Below are positions 12,690-21,187 of a DNA stretch of 64,000 nucleotides, piece by piece. A model generated the notes under the pieces. It worked only from the letters and a program-made list of their open reading frames with translations. It was not told where the DNA came from and made no database searches. Made by a program: the position numbers and the translations under genes. Source of the stretch: Paludibacter sp. GTDB lineage: Bacteria > Bacteroidota > Bacteroidia > Bacteroidales > Paludibacteraceae. Each line of letters starts with the position of its first letter. The stretch's first letter is position 1. Location: the NCBI GenBank assembly GCA_024710005.1, contig JANJVQ010000034.1, positions 1 to 64,000 of the forward strand, given 5' to 3'.

Positions 12690-12999
12690 TTCTAGAACCT
12701 CGTTTTCTTTTTTTTACTTCTTGTCTTTTCAAAACATCATCTATGCTTTGATATGATTGCTGAATAAATAAATTGGAAAAGCCTTCCGTATCGTCTAATG
12801 CAATAGAACATAAAATAAGATTATGTAATGTAATATCTCCGGTACTTTCAAATTTTCGATATGCATCATATCCGACACCTGCACGTTTGGCAAAAGCTTT
12901 TTGTGTAAGATTCCTTTCAAGTCTTCTTTCCTTTACTCTTTCTGCAATCCCTTTGAGAATTGAATTTGGAGAATTGTTTATAATTGTGTCAATATCCAT
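12682..12999 (-). CDS. hipB: HipB-like XRE-family antitoxin
   Basis: A 105-residue helix-turn-helix protein. Residues about 18-75 form an XRE/Cro domain (ERRLERNLTQKAFAKRAGVG, then YDAYRKFESTGDITLHNL). The C-terminus is strongly basic (KRQEVKKRKRGSRNE). As the first gene of the pair it should bind HipA and repress its own promoter; a TAnnTTTG promoter and a small inverted repeat lie immediately upstream. The gene order, antitoxin first, is standard. Confidence 0.85.
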   Translation of the reverse strand: MDIDTIINNSPNSILKGIAERVKERRLERNLTQKAFAKRAGVGYDAYRKFESTGDITLHNLILCSIALDDTEGFSNLFIQQSYQSIDDVLKRQEVKKRKRGSRNE

Positions 13000-13022
13000 A
13001 ATTATAAAGATATATCAGGATT

Positions 13023-13052
13023 ACTGTGTTTTATTACACAGTTACAAAGATA
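13023..13052 (-). promoter_or_regulatory. hipBA promoter with probable HipB operator
   Basis: On the minus strand a perfect -7 box TATCTTTG lies at 13052-13045, with ATTG 20 nt upstream as a possible -33 box. Just downstream is an inverted repeat, ACTGTGT at 13023-13029 and ACACAGT at 13036-13042, spaced by 6 bp. It overlaps the expected transcription start, where an autorepressor would sit. The hipB start codon is 24 nt beyond. The binding is inferred. Confidence 0.55.
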
Positions 13053-13104
13053 GTGAAAGTTGGTGAAAATAACAATAGTTAATATGATGATTTTCGTTTA
13101 ATGA

Positions 13105-13136
13105 AGACCTGTCTGGTTTCAAAACCTGACAGGTCT
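13105..13136. terminator. Palindromic hairpin downstream of the DUF1080 gene
   Basis: Arms at 13105-13119 and 13122-13136 pair over 15 bp with one T-T mismatch (AGACCTGTC against GACAGGTCT at the base). It lies 22 bp past the stop of the minus-strand DUF1080 gene and can serve as its terminator. The AGACCTGTC/GACAGGTCT type palindrome also resembles intergenic palindromes I recall as common in Bacteroidota, so it may be a repeat rather than a dedicated terminator. Confidence 0.55.
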
Positions 13137-13157
13137 CGTGAAAATACTAACAGATTC

Positions 13158-16100
13158 CTACAACCTTTTCACCCTTATTTTCCTGAACTTCACCTTCGAC
13201 CCGTGTCCCAGGAAAGCAATATGCCCAGACTTATTAAATAATCCCGGATGGTCTTTTTTATCCAGGGTGCCGTTTTGGGTGGCTTCCTTCAAATTTCCTT
13301 CGAGGATGACGGTACCGTTCAGGGTAATTTTGATGTTGTCGCCATTGGCTATGACTTCCTGATAGTTCCATTCGCCGTTGGGTTTCAGGTAACCGCGTTT
13401 GGCCGGGATGATACCATATACTGAACCATGATACTGATATTCTTTTAGTTTGCTGTAAATCGGTGCGTCATTGTCGAGGATTTGCAGCTCCATACCCACG
13501 TAAGCCGCATCACCTTCCAGCGGGGTGCGAATGCCCAGTCCGTTGTTGGCGCCGGGAGTTAACTGGAACTCAAAACGGAAAACGAAATTGTCAAATTCTT
13601 CTTTGGTGTACAGATTGCCACCGAAACGCTTGCTCGGATACAATACGATATTGCCCTCTTCGGTGATATAGTCGGTGGTGTTACCCGTCCACTTGTGCAT
13701 GCTGGTGCCATCGAACAGAACTTCAAAACCTTCTTTAGCTTCTTCAGCTGACAAGGTGAAAGGTTCGGGACGTTCAATTTCCCGGATGTAAATGTCGCGG
13801 TAGGCAACTTTGCTGCCATGAGCCTGCAATTCTATTTGCTCCAATGGGAAAATCGGCTGACTTCTGTCCCAGTAGTTTTCCAGGATAACATTGTCGGTCA
13901 CCAACTCACCATTGAGGTAAACTGTTACCCGTTCGCCTATCATTTTAATGTAGAAGGTATTCCAGCTTCCTAATTTTAAATCGGCCACTTTCAGCGGTTT
14001 GCTTTGGTTGACTTTGTTGTTGTACAAACCGCCTGATCCTACCTGAGCGCCCACTTTTACGCGGGCAGTATCCCATATTTGTACCTGAGGCGTGCCACGC
14101 AGGTAAATACCGGCGTCCGGTTCGGGTCCGGGATAGAGTTTCCAGTCGACATACATTTCGAAATCGCCGTATTGTTTTTCAGAACAAAGATTGTTTCCCT
14201 TACCCGGGAATAACAATGTTCCGTTTTCAGGTATCCAGTTTTCAGCCGCTTCTTTATCTGCTTTTTCCTGTGCCAGTTTTAGCTCGCTCGGGGTCATTTT
14301 CGCCCGGGTAAGCGGGTTACCCACCAAGCCTTTCCAACCATTCAGACTTTTTCCGTCGAACATGGCAACGAAACCACCATCAGTTGGATTTTCACTCAGG
14401 TACTTTTGAATGGCATCGCGTTGATAACCGGCATCGGGGTTGTCTAATGCCGTCATCACTTTTTGCAGGATTTGTGTTGTTTGAGCGCCGGCCATTTGTG
14501 GCTTGTCGAGTACGATGTTGATGATTGCCTGACAGGCAGCTTCCTTCAAATCAGCATGATCCAGATAGGCAGCAACGAAATGCATGCCCTGGAAAGTACC
14601 AGCCCTGCCCAATTGGTTGATGATGTCGGTTTGTTGTTTTTTCTGCTGAGCAAAAGGCATCAACTCGCGCAGGAAGATGGTTTTAACTTCGCCTGTTTTG
14701 TTTGATTTTGAGATTAATTTCAATACGGCATTTACAGCATCTGTTTTTGTTTCAGCGGGAGGATTTTCCCCGATGATGTCCATTAATAAATAGATGGTCT
14801 CAAAATCGGCAGAGCTTGTAAGCGCTTTAAAAGCAGCTTCTTTGCTTTTGCCGGTTCCCTGCTTGTAAGCATCCGCAATGTTGTTTAAAGACTCTTTCGA
14901 ACCGGTACTGATTAACAGCGGATAATACAGGTGTTGGGCCGGAGAAGCAGCCATCTGCTTGTTGATGATTTCTAATTGTTTTTCAGCAGGATGAGCCGAC
15001 AAAACGGTACTGATGGCTTGTTGAATATCAGAAATGTATTGCTGCCCTTCTTTTTCAAGCAAACTGAAAAGCTGATTCAAGTCTTTTTCAGTCACCACAT
15101 TTTTCAGAATTTGTGCACTCTTTTGTTGTACTTTCTGACTCCCTTTTTCCATTTCAGTCATAACAGCACCGGCATATAAAGTAGCTTTCCGGTTGCTCAG
15201 GACGTTCAGCGCAACCAGTTTTCCTCCTTCGCTGGCTTGGTCGTATACCGACATCACACCGGAGCTGACTTCAGCTTTTGAAGATAAGAGCGCATTTTCA
15301 GCCAGTTTTAATGTTTGGGTATCATCAGTCTTCAACAACTCCAATATGGCTTTTGTAGCTTCAATACCTCCGATGTTGGATGCAGCACGAATAGCCGCGG
15401 TACGCAAATCCGGATTTACGTTGTTGAAATAGGACAATATGAGCGGGAGTTGTTTTTCCTGTTTGGTATTTCCCAGCCAATACAACATAACTTCCTGTGT
15501 TGCCGGCTCTTTTCTTGAAAGATTCTTTACCAGGTTGTTGGATGTTTTTTCATCAGGATTAAAATACAGACTTAAAGCCTGATTGACGTAGGCTTTGTCT
15601 TTATCGCTGACCGCTTTTTTTACCAATAAAGCTTTATCTACAGTGGGGATCTGCATCAATATGTTCAATGCCGCGACTCTTGCTTCAAAATTATTGTTCT
15701 TAGTTGCATTGGATAAAAGTTTTTGAGCTGCTTTTTGAACTGTACGATCTTCTTTTCTCTCAGCAATTTTCTCAATCAGGTTGATATAAGCATCCAACGC
15801 ACCTGATTTTTCATACTGATAATTTTTAGCTGCTGCTTTTGCTTCCATTGACTTCAGTGAAAATGCTGTACCGCATTTGCTGATGGCAGTCAAAATGATT
15901 TTATCACTCTCTTCTGATGTTGATTTTTTTAGTTTTTCCAGCAAGATGGGTTCTGCATCGGGATTGAAAGTTTGTCCCACCGCATTGATGATTGACAGTT
16001 CCGTTTCAGGAACAGCCTTACGCAGTGCATCGAGCAAAGCTCTTTTCGAAGCAGGTATGTCCATAGCAACCAATGCCTGAGCAGCAGGGTTTACCAACTC

Positions 16101-16535
16101 AGGGTCTGTCAGGTAACTGACTAATTTATCGATACTTTCTGCTTCTCCGACCAATTCGAGCTGACGGATGATGAAGGCCTTGTGGACTTTGTTTTGGGTC
16201 ATGTCCAGGGCCTTTAAATAAGCTTTGGCTGTCATTTCTCTTAATGCTGCATCCGTCGCGGAGAAATGCGTCCAACCGCTCAGTGCGAATTCTACGGTCG
16301 CGTTTTTCCCTGTCTCGGGCGGGTTTAGCATACCGACTAATTGCAACAGTCCTTCTTCGCCGGTTAATACCAGTTCCGAAATGACCTGATTGAGTTTTTT
16401 CCCGTTTGGAGCCGGCAACTGACTCAGGGCATCGGCAATAACGGTTGAGGTAGTCCTGTTCTTGGGTAGTTGCGCCATGGATGGGTGGAGCATCAGGAGG
16501 CTAAACAGGCTTAATAATATTATTATGCGTTTCAT
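13158..16535 (-). CDS. HEAT-repeat protein with two DUF1080 (3-keto-disaccharide hydrolase) domains
   Basis: A 1125-residue exported protein. The ATG at 16535 (MKRIIILLSLFSLLM) gives a clean signal peptide; an upstream TTG would add three residues. Residues about 30-710 are helical HEAT-like repeats. Two DUF1080 domains follow, each opening with a FDG-S motif: MFDGKSLNGWKG (near 720) and LFDGTSMHKWTG (near 935). DUF1080 (Pfam 3-keto-disaccharide hydrolase) is a concanavalin-like fold linked to cleavage of 3-keto-glycosides made by Gfo/Idh/MocA oxidoreductases. One such gene lies directly upstream on the same strand, probably in the same unit. The exact substrate is unknown. Confidence 0.85.
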   Translation of the reverse strand: MKRIIILLSLFSLLMLHPSMAQLPKNRTTSTVIADALSQLPAPNGKKLNQVISELVLTGEEGLLQLVGMLNPPETGKNATVEFALSGWTHFSATDAALREMTAKAYLKALDMTQNKVHKAFIIRQLELVGEAESIDKLVSYLTDPELVNPAAQALVAMDIPASKRALLDALRKAVPETELSIINAVGQTFNPDAEPILLEKLKKSTSEESDKIILTAISKCGTAFSLKSMEAKAAAKNYQYEKSGALDAYINLIEKIAERKEDRTVQKAAQKLLSNATKNNNFEARVAALNILMQIPTVDKALLVKKAVSDKDKAYVNQALSLYFNPDEKTSNNLVKNLSRKEPATQEVMLYWLGNTKQEKQLPLILSYFNNVNPDLRTAAIRAASNIGGIEATKAILELLKTDDTQTLKLAENALLSSKAEVSSGVMSVYDQASEGGKLVALNVLSNRKATLYAGAVMTEMEKGSQKVQQKSAQILKNVVTEKDLNQLFSLLEKEGQQYISDIQQAISTVLSAHPAEKQLEIINKQMAASPAQHLYYPLLISTGSKESLNNIADAYKQGTGKSKEAAFKALTSSADFETIYLLMDIIGENPPAETKTDAVNAVLKLISKSNKTGEVKTIFLRELMPFAQQKKQQTDIINQLGRAGTFQGMHFVAAYLDHADLKEAACQAIINIVLDKPQMAGAQTTQILQKVMTALDNPDAGYQRDAIQKYLSENPTDGGFVAMFDGKSLNGWKGLVGNPLTRAKMTPSELKLAQEKADKEAAENWIPENGTLLFPGKGNNLCSEKQYGDFEMYVDWKLYPGPEPDAGIYLRGTPQVQIWDTARVKVGAQVGSGGLYNNKVNQSKPLKVADLKLGSWNTFYIKMIGERVTVYLNGELVTDNVILENYWDRSQPIFPLEQIELQAHGSKVAYRDIYIREIERPEPFTLSAEEAKEGFEVLFDGTSMHKWTGNTTDYITEEGNIVLYPSKRFGGNLYTKEEFDNFVFRFEFQLTPGANNGLGIRTPLEGDAAYVGMELQILDNDAPIYSKLKEYQYHGSVYGIIPAKRGYLKPNGEWNYQEVIANGDNIKITLNGTVILEGNLKEATQNGTLDKKDHPGLFNKSGHIAFLGHGSKVKFRKIRVKRL

Positions 16536-16558
16536 TTTAATCAATTTATTTTTTTATA

Positions 16559-16652
16559 CCTCCACATGAATGTGGAGGCTATTGATGATTGGTTATTTAA
16601 TTTTTCTTGAACCACCACATAAATGTGGTGGCTATTGATGTGGTGGCTATTG
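16559..16652. repeat. Cluster of two hairpins and three related direct repeats
   Basis: Hairpin 1 has arms CCTCCACA (16559-16566) and TGTGGAGG (16571-16578). Hairpin 2 has arms CCACCACA (16612-16619) and TGTGGTGG (16624-16631). The unit ATGTGGTGGCTATTG is present twice in perfect tandem at 16623-16637 and 16638-16652, and an ATGTGGAGGCTATTG variant starts at 16570. The cluster fills the gap between the oxidoreductase and DUF1080 genes on the minus strand and could be an intergenic repeat or a processing site. Confidence 0.7.
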
Positions 16653-16659
16653 ATGGGGT

Positions 16660-17916
16660 TTATATGCTCCACGGTGCCCGCATGGGTTGATCTAACAAAC
16701 GATTGGCTTCGGGATCATTGATGAATTCCTGTGTCACCGGGTTGAAATGCAGGGTGCGGTTCAGACGCAACGCGATAACACCCAGGTTCACGATGGTAGA
16801 GGAACGGTGTCCGTTCATTTCATTCAACGCAAACTTCTGACGGGTTTTGATGCATTCCAGGAAATCGGTGTTTTGATCGGCCGGTTCGGGATAATCCGCT
16901 AATTTGCGTTGCCAGTCGGGAATGTCGCAAACGAAGTTTTTGTATACATTTCCTTTAGGGCCAGCTATATAAGGCGTATTGGGCTCACCGTAATCTTCTC
17001 CCCACAATACAATCTGGCATCCGTCCTCGTAGGTATAGGTAATTGAATTCCAAACCCCGACAGCATCCGGATGCTGTTGCGGTGCGTCCACCTCGATTTT
17101 CACCGGACTGGTATAGTCTTTATCTAATATATATTGTACCGGGTCGATGTAATGCTGACCCATATCACCCAATCCACCCCCGTCATAATCCCAGTAACCA
17201 CGGAAAGTAGTGGCAGTACGGTGGGCATTATAAGGTTTAAAAGGAGCCGGTCCGAGCCACAGGTTGTAGTCCAGTTCCTTGGGTATGGGTTGCGGAGCCA
17301 GATCTGTTTTTCCAATCCAGAAGAATTTCCAGTTGAAACCGGTATGTTTGCTGATGGTGACCTTCAACGGCCAACCCAGCAATCCGCTTTGAACCAGCTT
17401 TTTCAACGGTTTCACCGGAGTTCCCAGTCCGTAGAAAGGGTCTTTAAACCGGAACCAGGTATTCAGTCGGAACACGCGGCCGTACTGCTGCATGGCTTCC
17501 ACAACTCTCTTTCCTTCGCCGATGGTGCGGGTCATGGGTTTTTCGCAAAAAATATCCTTTCCGGCTTTGGCAGCCTCCACAGCCATGAGTCCATGCCAGT
17601 GGGGAGGTGTAGCGATGTGTACGATATCTACATTTTTATCGAGTAACAAATCCCTGAAATCGTGGTACTGACTTACATTTTCCTTTAACCGGTCGGTTGC
17701 TTCTTTCAAATGATTTTTATTGACGTCGCAAATGGCCACTACGCGGGTACCGTCATATCTGAAATGCGATTTACCCATGCTGCCCACGCCGATAACCCCT
17801 TTGGTCAGCTGGTCGCTGGGAGCAATGTATCCACGTCCCAATACATGGCGCGGAACTACGCTGAAGAGCGCTAAACTTCCGGCGGTTTTGAGGAAGGTTC
17901 TTCTGTTTGTTTTCAT
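16660..17916 (-). CDS. Tat-exported Gfo/Idh/MocA-family oxidoreductase
   Basis: A 418-residue NAD(P)-dependent sugar dehydrogenase-like protein. The N-terminus has a twin-arginine signal (TNRRTFLKTAGSLALFSVV), so it should be folded with cofactor and exported to the periplasm. The Rossmann segment (GVIGVGSMGKSHF) and the catalytic EKP motif (IFCEKPMTRT) are intact. A GGGLGDMGQHYIDPVQY motif marks the substrate domain. It lies upstream of the HEAT-DUF1080 gene on the same strand, consistent with oxidation at sugar C3 followed by cleavage. The sugar is not known. Confidence 0.88.
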   Translation of the reverse strand: MKTNRRTFLKTAGSLALFSVVPRHVLGRGYIAPSDQLTKGVIGVGSMGKSHFRYDGTRVVAICDVNKNHLKEATDRLKENVSQYHDFRDLLLDKNVDIVHIATPPHWHGLMAVEAAKAGKDIFCEKPMTRTIGEGKRVVEAMQQYGRVFRLNTWFRFKDPFYGLGTPVKPLKKLVQSGLLGWPLKVTISKHTGFNWKFFWIGKTDLAPQPIPKELDYNLWLGPAPFKPYNAHRTATTFRGYWDYDGGGLGDMGQHYIDPVQYILDKDYTSPVKIEVDAPQQHPDAVGVWNSITYTYEDGCQIVLWGEDYGEPNTPYIAGPKGNVYKNFVCDIPDWQRKLADYPEPADQNTDFLECIKTRQKFALNEMNGHRSSTIVNLGVIALRLNRTLHFNPVTQEFINDPEANRLLDQPMRAPWSI

Positions 17917-18243
17917 GTATTTATTAGTTTTTATAGAATAAAGTGTTATATATTTGTCTGAAGTCTGAAGTCTAAATGCTTATATGTAATTTATATGGCT
18001 TATATGGTTTAATGAAAATTTCCTTTTGTGTTTCCTTAGTCCATCTTTTGTACCTTTTGTGGTTTAAAGGTCGTATTCTGCTTTCCGTTGTTAGCTATTT
18101 CAAAAATGCAAATTTACTCATTCAGTTTTAAATATGAAATTTGTTGATCTATAATAGGTAAAAAAACGAGAAGCCAGGTGGATTGGTTCCACCTAACTTC
18201 TTAGTTTGAATAGCCATCGAAAATGGGAATAATATTGAGAATT
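17917..18243. other. 327-bp intergenic region between two oxidoreductase genes
   Basis: No gene is visible. It holds a tandem GTCTGAA pair near 17957-17970, one copy of the 29-nt TTATATG repeat (17980-18008), a T- and G-rich stretch of short CCTTTTGTG-like words (about 18021-18064), and on the minus strand a perfect TAAATTTG -7 box at 18116-18109. That box could start the 17916 gene's transcript with a leader of about 190 nt. This DNA lies downstream of the minus-strand gene ending at 18244. Confidence 0.5.
17980..18008. repeat. Third copy of the 29-nt TTATATG element
   Basis: This segment matches 26 of 29 positions of the right arm of the inverted repeat at 22627-22655. Both are built from TTATATG units spaced 9 to 11 nt apart. 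Here it stands alone, without the facing arm. Confidence 0.6.
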
Positions 18244-19584
18244 TTAAATTTTTAACTCCCATCCTTTTTCGTAGCTGCGACTCCAAAGTTTCTCGGCTTT
18301 CTTGTCGTTGATTATTCTTCCGGTAACAGGATCAATATTCAGAGAACGTCCAACTCGCTGGGAGATGTTTCCAAGTTGTACGAGTTGGGTGCTGATACAT
18401 CCATTTAATAAGTCGGAATTTAATTTGGCTCCAGTGCGAATTCCTTCAAACATATTGGTAAAGTGTAGCGCATCAAGCTGTTGTGATGGTCCCATTAAAT
18501 TACCTTCTTCGAAGCCAACCGTGCTGTCAACCTGTTTAATTAATTTACTTTTCAGGTCGTAAACCTTATATTCATTTCCTCCGCTAATAACAATACTTCC
18601 CTTTTCTCCATAGAATATAACGCCTACACCATAATCTTCGATAGATTTCCCATTGCAACTGCGTCCTTCCCATACGAATGACTTTTTGTCTCCAAATTCA
18701 TATCCAATAAGCTGAGTATCCGGTGTTTCCCAGTCATCCTGGTAGCGGTATCTTCCACCAACTGAAGTTACTTTAGTCGGATAGTCCACTTCCATACCCC
18801 AACGTAACATATCTACAAAGTGAGTTCCGTTATTCAGAGCTTCCCCGGTTCCCCAATGCCAGAACCAGTGCCAATGATAATGTACGAAGTTATCTTTAAA
18901 GTTTTTTACACGTGGTGCGGGTCCTTGCCACAAATCCCAGTTCAACCAATCCGGTACCGGAACAACTTTCCCGATTCCGATTGAAGGCCTGTTGTTTGTA
19001 TACCATCCTTTCCCATAATACACGTTACCGATTGTTCCGTTTTGTACTTCTTCGATACCTTTGATAACATTAGGCCAGGATCTGCGCTGATTACCAACCT
19101 GAACGATTTTGTTGTATTTGGCTGCAGCACGGATAAGTAATTCGTTTTCTGCAGGACTGTGGCTGGTTGGTTTTTCCAGGTAAACATGTTTTCCTGCCTG
19201 CATAGCCATAATGGCAGCCGGTGCATGCCAATGGTCGGGAGTGGCAACCACCAGGATGTCAAAATCCTCTTTGAGCATCTCACGGATATCTGCAAAGATT
19301 TTAGGAGTATTACCTGCCGCTTTTTTTACATTGCTAACAGCTTTTTCTGCAGCACGGGAATCAACATCACAAATGTGGGTAACGATAGCATCCTTATGAA
19401 TAGCGAGAGTCTTTGTAATAGCAAGTCCTCTCGAATTTACTCCCATAACACCGATCCTGAATTTTTCGTTAGAACCTAAAATGCTGTTATAACTTTTTGC
19501 ACTTACTCCGGGTATAATTCCCCCTACTGATAGTGCAGCTGTTCCTGTTGCCAGGTTTTTTAAAAAATCTCTTCTTGTTGTCAT
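18244..19584 (-). CDS. Tat-exported Gfo/Idh/MocA-family oxidoreductase, regulon member
   Basis: A 446-residue protein with a twin-arginine signal (TTRRDFLKNLATGTAALSVG), Rossmann segment (GVMGVNSRG), the DHWHAPAA block and the EKP catalytic motif (VYLEKPTSHS). The GTHFVDMLRW segment marks the C-terminal substrate domain. Family members oxidise or reduce sugar hydroxyls with bound NAD(P); some Tat-exported relatives (GH109) hydrolyse alpha-GalNAc through an NAD-dependent step, and that activity cannot be excluded. It is divergent from the regulator at 19881, and one copy of the 23-bp motif stands upstream, so it is probably co-regulated with the PUL. Confidence 0.88.
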   Translation of the reverse strand: MTTRRDFLKNLATGTAALSVGGIIPGVSAKSYNSILGSNEKFRIGVMGVNSRGLAITKTLAIHKDAIVTHICDVDSRAAEKAVSNVKKAAGNTPKIFADIREMLKEDFDILVVATPDHWHAPAAIMAMQAGKHVYLEKPTSHSPAENELLIRAAAKYNKIVQVGNQRRSWPNVIKGIEEVQNGTIGNVYYGKGWYTNNRPSIGIGKVVPVPDWLNWDLWQGPAPRVKNFKDNFVHYHWHWFWHWGTGEALNNGTHFVDMLRWGMEVDYPTKVTSVGGRYRYQDDWETPDTQLIGYEFGDKKSFVWEGRSCNGKSIEDYGVGVIFYGEKGSIVISGGNEYKVYDLKSKLIKQVDSTVGFEEGNLMGPSQQLDALHFTNMFEGIRTGAKLNSDLLNGCISTQLVQLGNISQRVGRSLNIDPVTGRIINDKKAEKLWSRSYEKGWELKI

Positions 19585-19669
19585 GTTTATGTGTTTATGA
19601 ATTGAGTATTAAATGTTACAGGTACCTACATAAATGTATGTTCGTGTTTTGTCTGTTTGAAAAACTGGT

Positions 19670-19732
19670 CAAAGATGCGATTTTTTTTGGTATATATGTC
19701 CGTGTTTTTCGTTTTATTATCCTCAAAAAACG
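19670..19732 (-). promoter_or_regulatory. 23-bp motif copy A plus -7 box (oxidoreductase promoter)
   Basis: Read on the minus strand, the motif at 19732-19710 starts CGTTTTTTGAGGATAA and ends AAAACG. Exactly 40 nt after it ends a CATCTTTG box (19677-19670), a near-consensus TAnnTTTG. The oxidoreductase start codon is 86 nt further. The same motif and spacing occur at three other promoters in the window. It is probably the binding site of the adjacent XylR-type regulator. Confidence 0.7.
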
Positions 19733-19788
19733 TAAAATTAATTTTCCGGGGCATAAACTGAACAACCAATGCATTGAAAAAAAATTAA

Positions 19789-19796
19789 TATATTTG
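19789..19796 (+). promoter_or_regulatory. -7 box of the regulator gene
   Basis: TATATTTG fits TAnnTTTG exactly and lies 84 nt upstream of the regulator start codon. No good -33 box is seen. It is about 57 bp downstream of motif copy A, which faces the other way. Confidence 0.45.
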
Positions 19797-19880
19797 TGCA
19801 TCATTTGAATCAACAGATGAGAATACCTTCTATTTGCAGATTTTTATTGAATATTTAGCCATTGAGAAACAAAATTCATC

Positions 19881-21035
19881 ATGATACGGGTACTTTTATT
19901 GATTGATTATTCAAGTGAGTTCAGCCGGGGCTTACTTCAGGGTGTTATAAACTATTCCAAAGAATATGGATATTGGATATTTTACCGACTGCCATCCTAT
20001 TATAAATCATTGTATGGAAAAGAGGGTATTGTTAAATGGGCAAGAGAATGGAAGGCTGATGCGATTATAGCACAATGGGATACCGAAGGTAAAACATTGC
20101 TCAAAGATTTAAATATCCCGGTTGTGCTTCAGAATTACCGGGAGCGGAGTGATTATTTTTCAAATCTTACCGGAAGTTATGTTGAAACGGGTGAGATGGC
20201 AGCCAGATATTTCATTGAAAAGAGATTCAGGAATTTTGCTTTCTATGGCAACAGAGGGGTCATCTGGTCTGAGGAACGTGCATTCGGATTTAAAAATGAA
20301 GTGGAAAAACAGGGAGGATCTTTCTTTTTGTTTGAAACAGAAAGTCTTAGCGACGAACAATGGGAGGCAAGTCATATTGAATTGGAAAAATGGTTGCTTT
20401 CGTTGCCAAAGCCGGTCGCTGTTTTTGCCTGTGACGATAGTTTTGCGTTACAAATATCCCAGTTGTGTAAAATTAATAATATAAGGATTCCGGATGATAT
20501 TGCCTTATTGGGGGTAGATAATGACGAGATGATATGTAATTTATCAGATCCTCCTATTTCCTCTATTGTACTTGATGTTGAGAAAGGGGGGTATGAAGCA
20601 GCCAGGTTGTTGCATCAGATGGTGAAAGAGAGAAGAAATGTTCCATTTAATATTGTAGTTAAGCCTTTACGTATTGTTGTGCGGAAGTCGACCGAAAAAA
20701 TTGTGATTCACAATACGCATGTGAAAGTAGTTGTGGATTACATCGAAAAGAATTATATCACATTGAAGTCGATTGACGAATTAGTGGGGTTAGTGCCTCT
20801 TTCACGCAGGATTCTTGAAATTAAATTTAAGGATGAAATGGGAATATCCATTTATCAATATATCATTCGGAGACGGATTGATCATGTGGCTAATTTGCTG
20901 ATAACCACAGATAAGCCTTTAATTGATATTGTTTTGCAATCCGGATTTAATGATAGCAAAAATATCTCCAGAATTTTTAAGAAATATAAGGAATATACTC
21001 CGAACGAATTTCGCAAACAGTTTTCTGGGATATAA
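19881..21035 (+). CDS. XylR-type transcriptional regulator (sugar-sensor domain plus AraC HTH)
   Basis: A 384-residue cytoplasmic regulator. Residues 1 to about 270 resemble a periplasmic-binding/LacI-type sensor (LLLIDYSSEFSRGLLQGVINYS, and LGVDNDEMICNLSDPPISSI typical of XylR). Residues about 285-384 form an AraC-type double helix-turn-helix (IVLQSGFNDSKNISRIFKKY, TPNEFR). XylR-type proteins bind DNA in response to a sugar. It is divergent from an oxidoreductase gene and followed by a transporter-nagA-nagB unit. A 23-bp motif flanks it on both sides and recurs before both susC genes, making this the best candidate regulator. The ligand may be GlcNAc or a related sugar (inference). Confidence 0.88.
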   Translation: MIRVLLLIDYSSEFSRGLLQGVINYSKEYGYWIFYRLPSYYKSLYGKEGIVKWAREWKADAIIAQWDTEGKTLLKDLNIPVVLQNYRERSDYFSNLTGSYVETGEMAARYFIEKRFRNFAFYGNRGVIWSEERAFGFKNEVEKQGGSFFLFETESLSDEQWEASHIELEKWLLSLPKPVAVFACDDSFALQISQLCKINNIRIPDDIALLGVDNDEMICNLSDPPISSIVLDVEKGGYEAARLLHQMVKERRNVPFNIVVKPLRIVVRKSTEKIVIHNTHVKVVVDYIEKNYITLKSIDELVGLVPLSRRILEIKFKDEMGISIYQYIIRRRIDHVANLLITTDKPLIDIVLQSGFNDSKNISRIFKKYKEYTPNEFRKQFSGI

Positions 21036-21040
21036 AAAAA

Positions 21041-21103
21041 CGCTTTTTGAAGATAGTATTACGTTTTTAGGGTGTTTTTATTACGTTCTAAGGTGTAAAT
21101 TTG
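21041..21103 (+). promoter_or_regulatory. 23-bp motif copy B plus -7 box (transporter-nag promoter)
   Basis: The motif at 21041-21063 starts CGCTTTTTGAAGATAG and ends TTACG; it is the most divergent of the four. A perfect TAAATTTG box at 21096-21103 ends 40 nt after it. It begins 6 bp after the regulator stop codon and drives the unit starting at 21188, with a leader of roughly 80 nt. Confidence 0.7.
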
Positions 21104-21187
21104 CAACGTTCAACCTGATTTTAGTGAAAATGATATACGAAAATCAGGGCTAATTGCGTAATTTATAAACTCTTAAACGTATATATC

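Noticed and set aside
18146-18168. Minus-strand stretch starting CGTTTTTT, 37 nt before a TAAATTTG box, upstream of the 17916 oxidoreductase gene
   Set aside because: The core after CGTTTTTT does not match GAGGATA, the closing ACG is missing and the spacing is 37, not 40. It was not counted as a fifth motif copy.
18244-19584. Assignment as a GH109 alpha-N-acetylgalactosaminidase
   Set aside because: The Tat signal and length fit, but GH109 cannot be separated from other Gfo/Idh/MocA proteins without an alignment, so only the superfamily was called.
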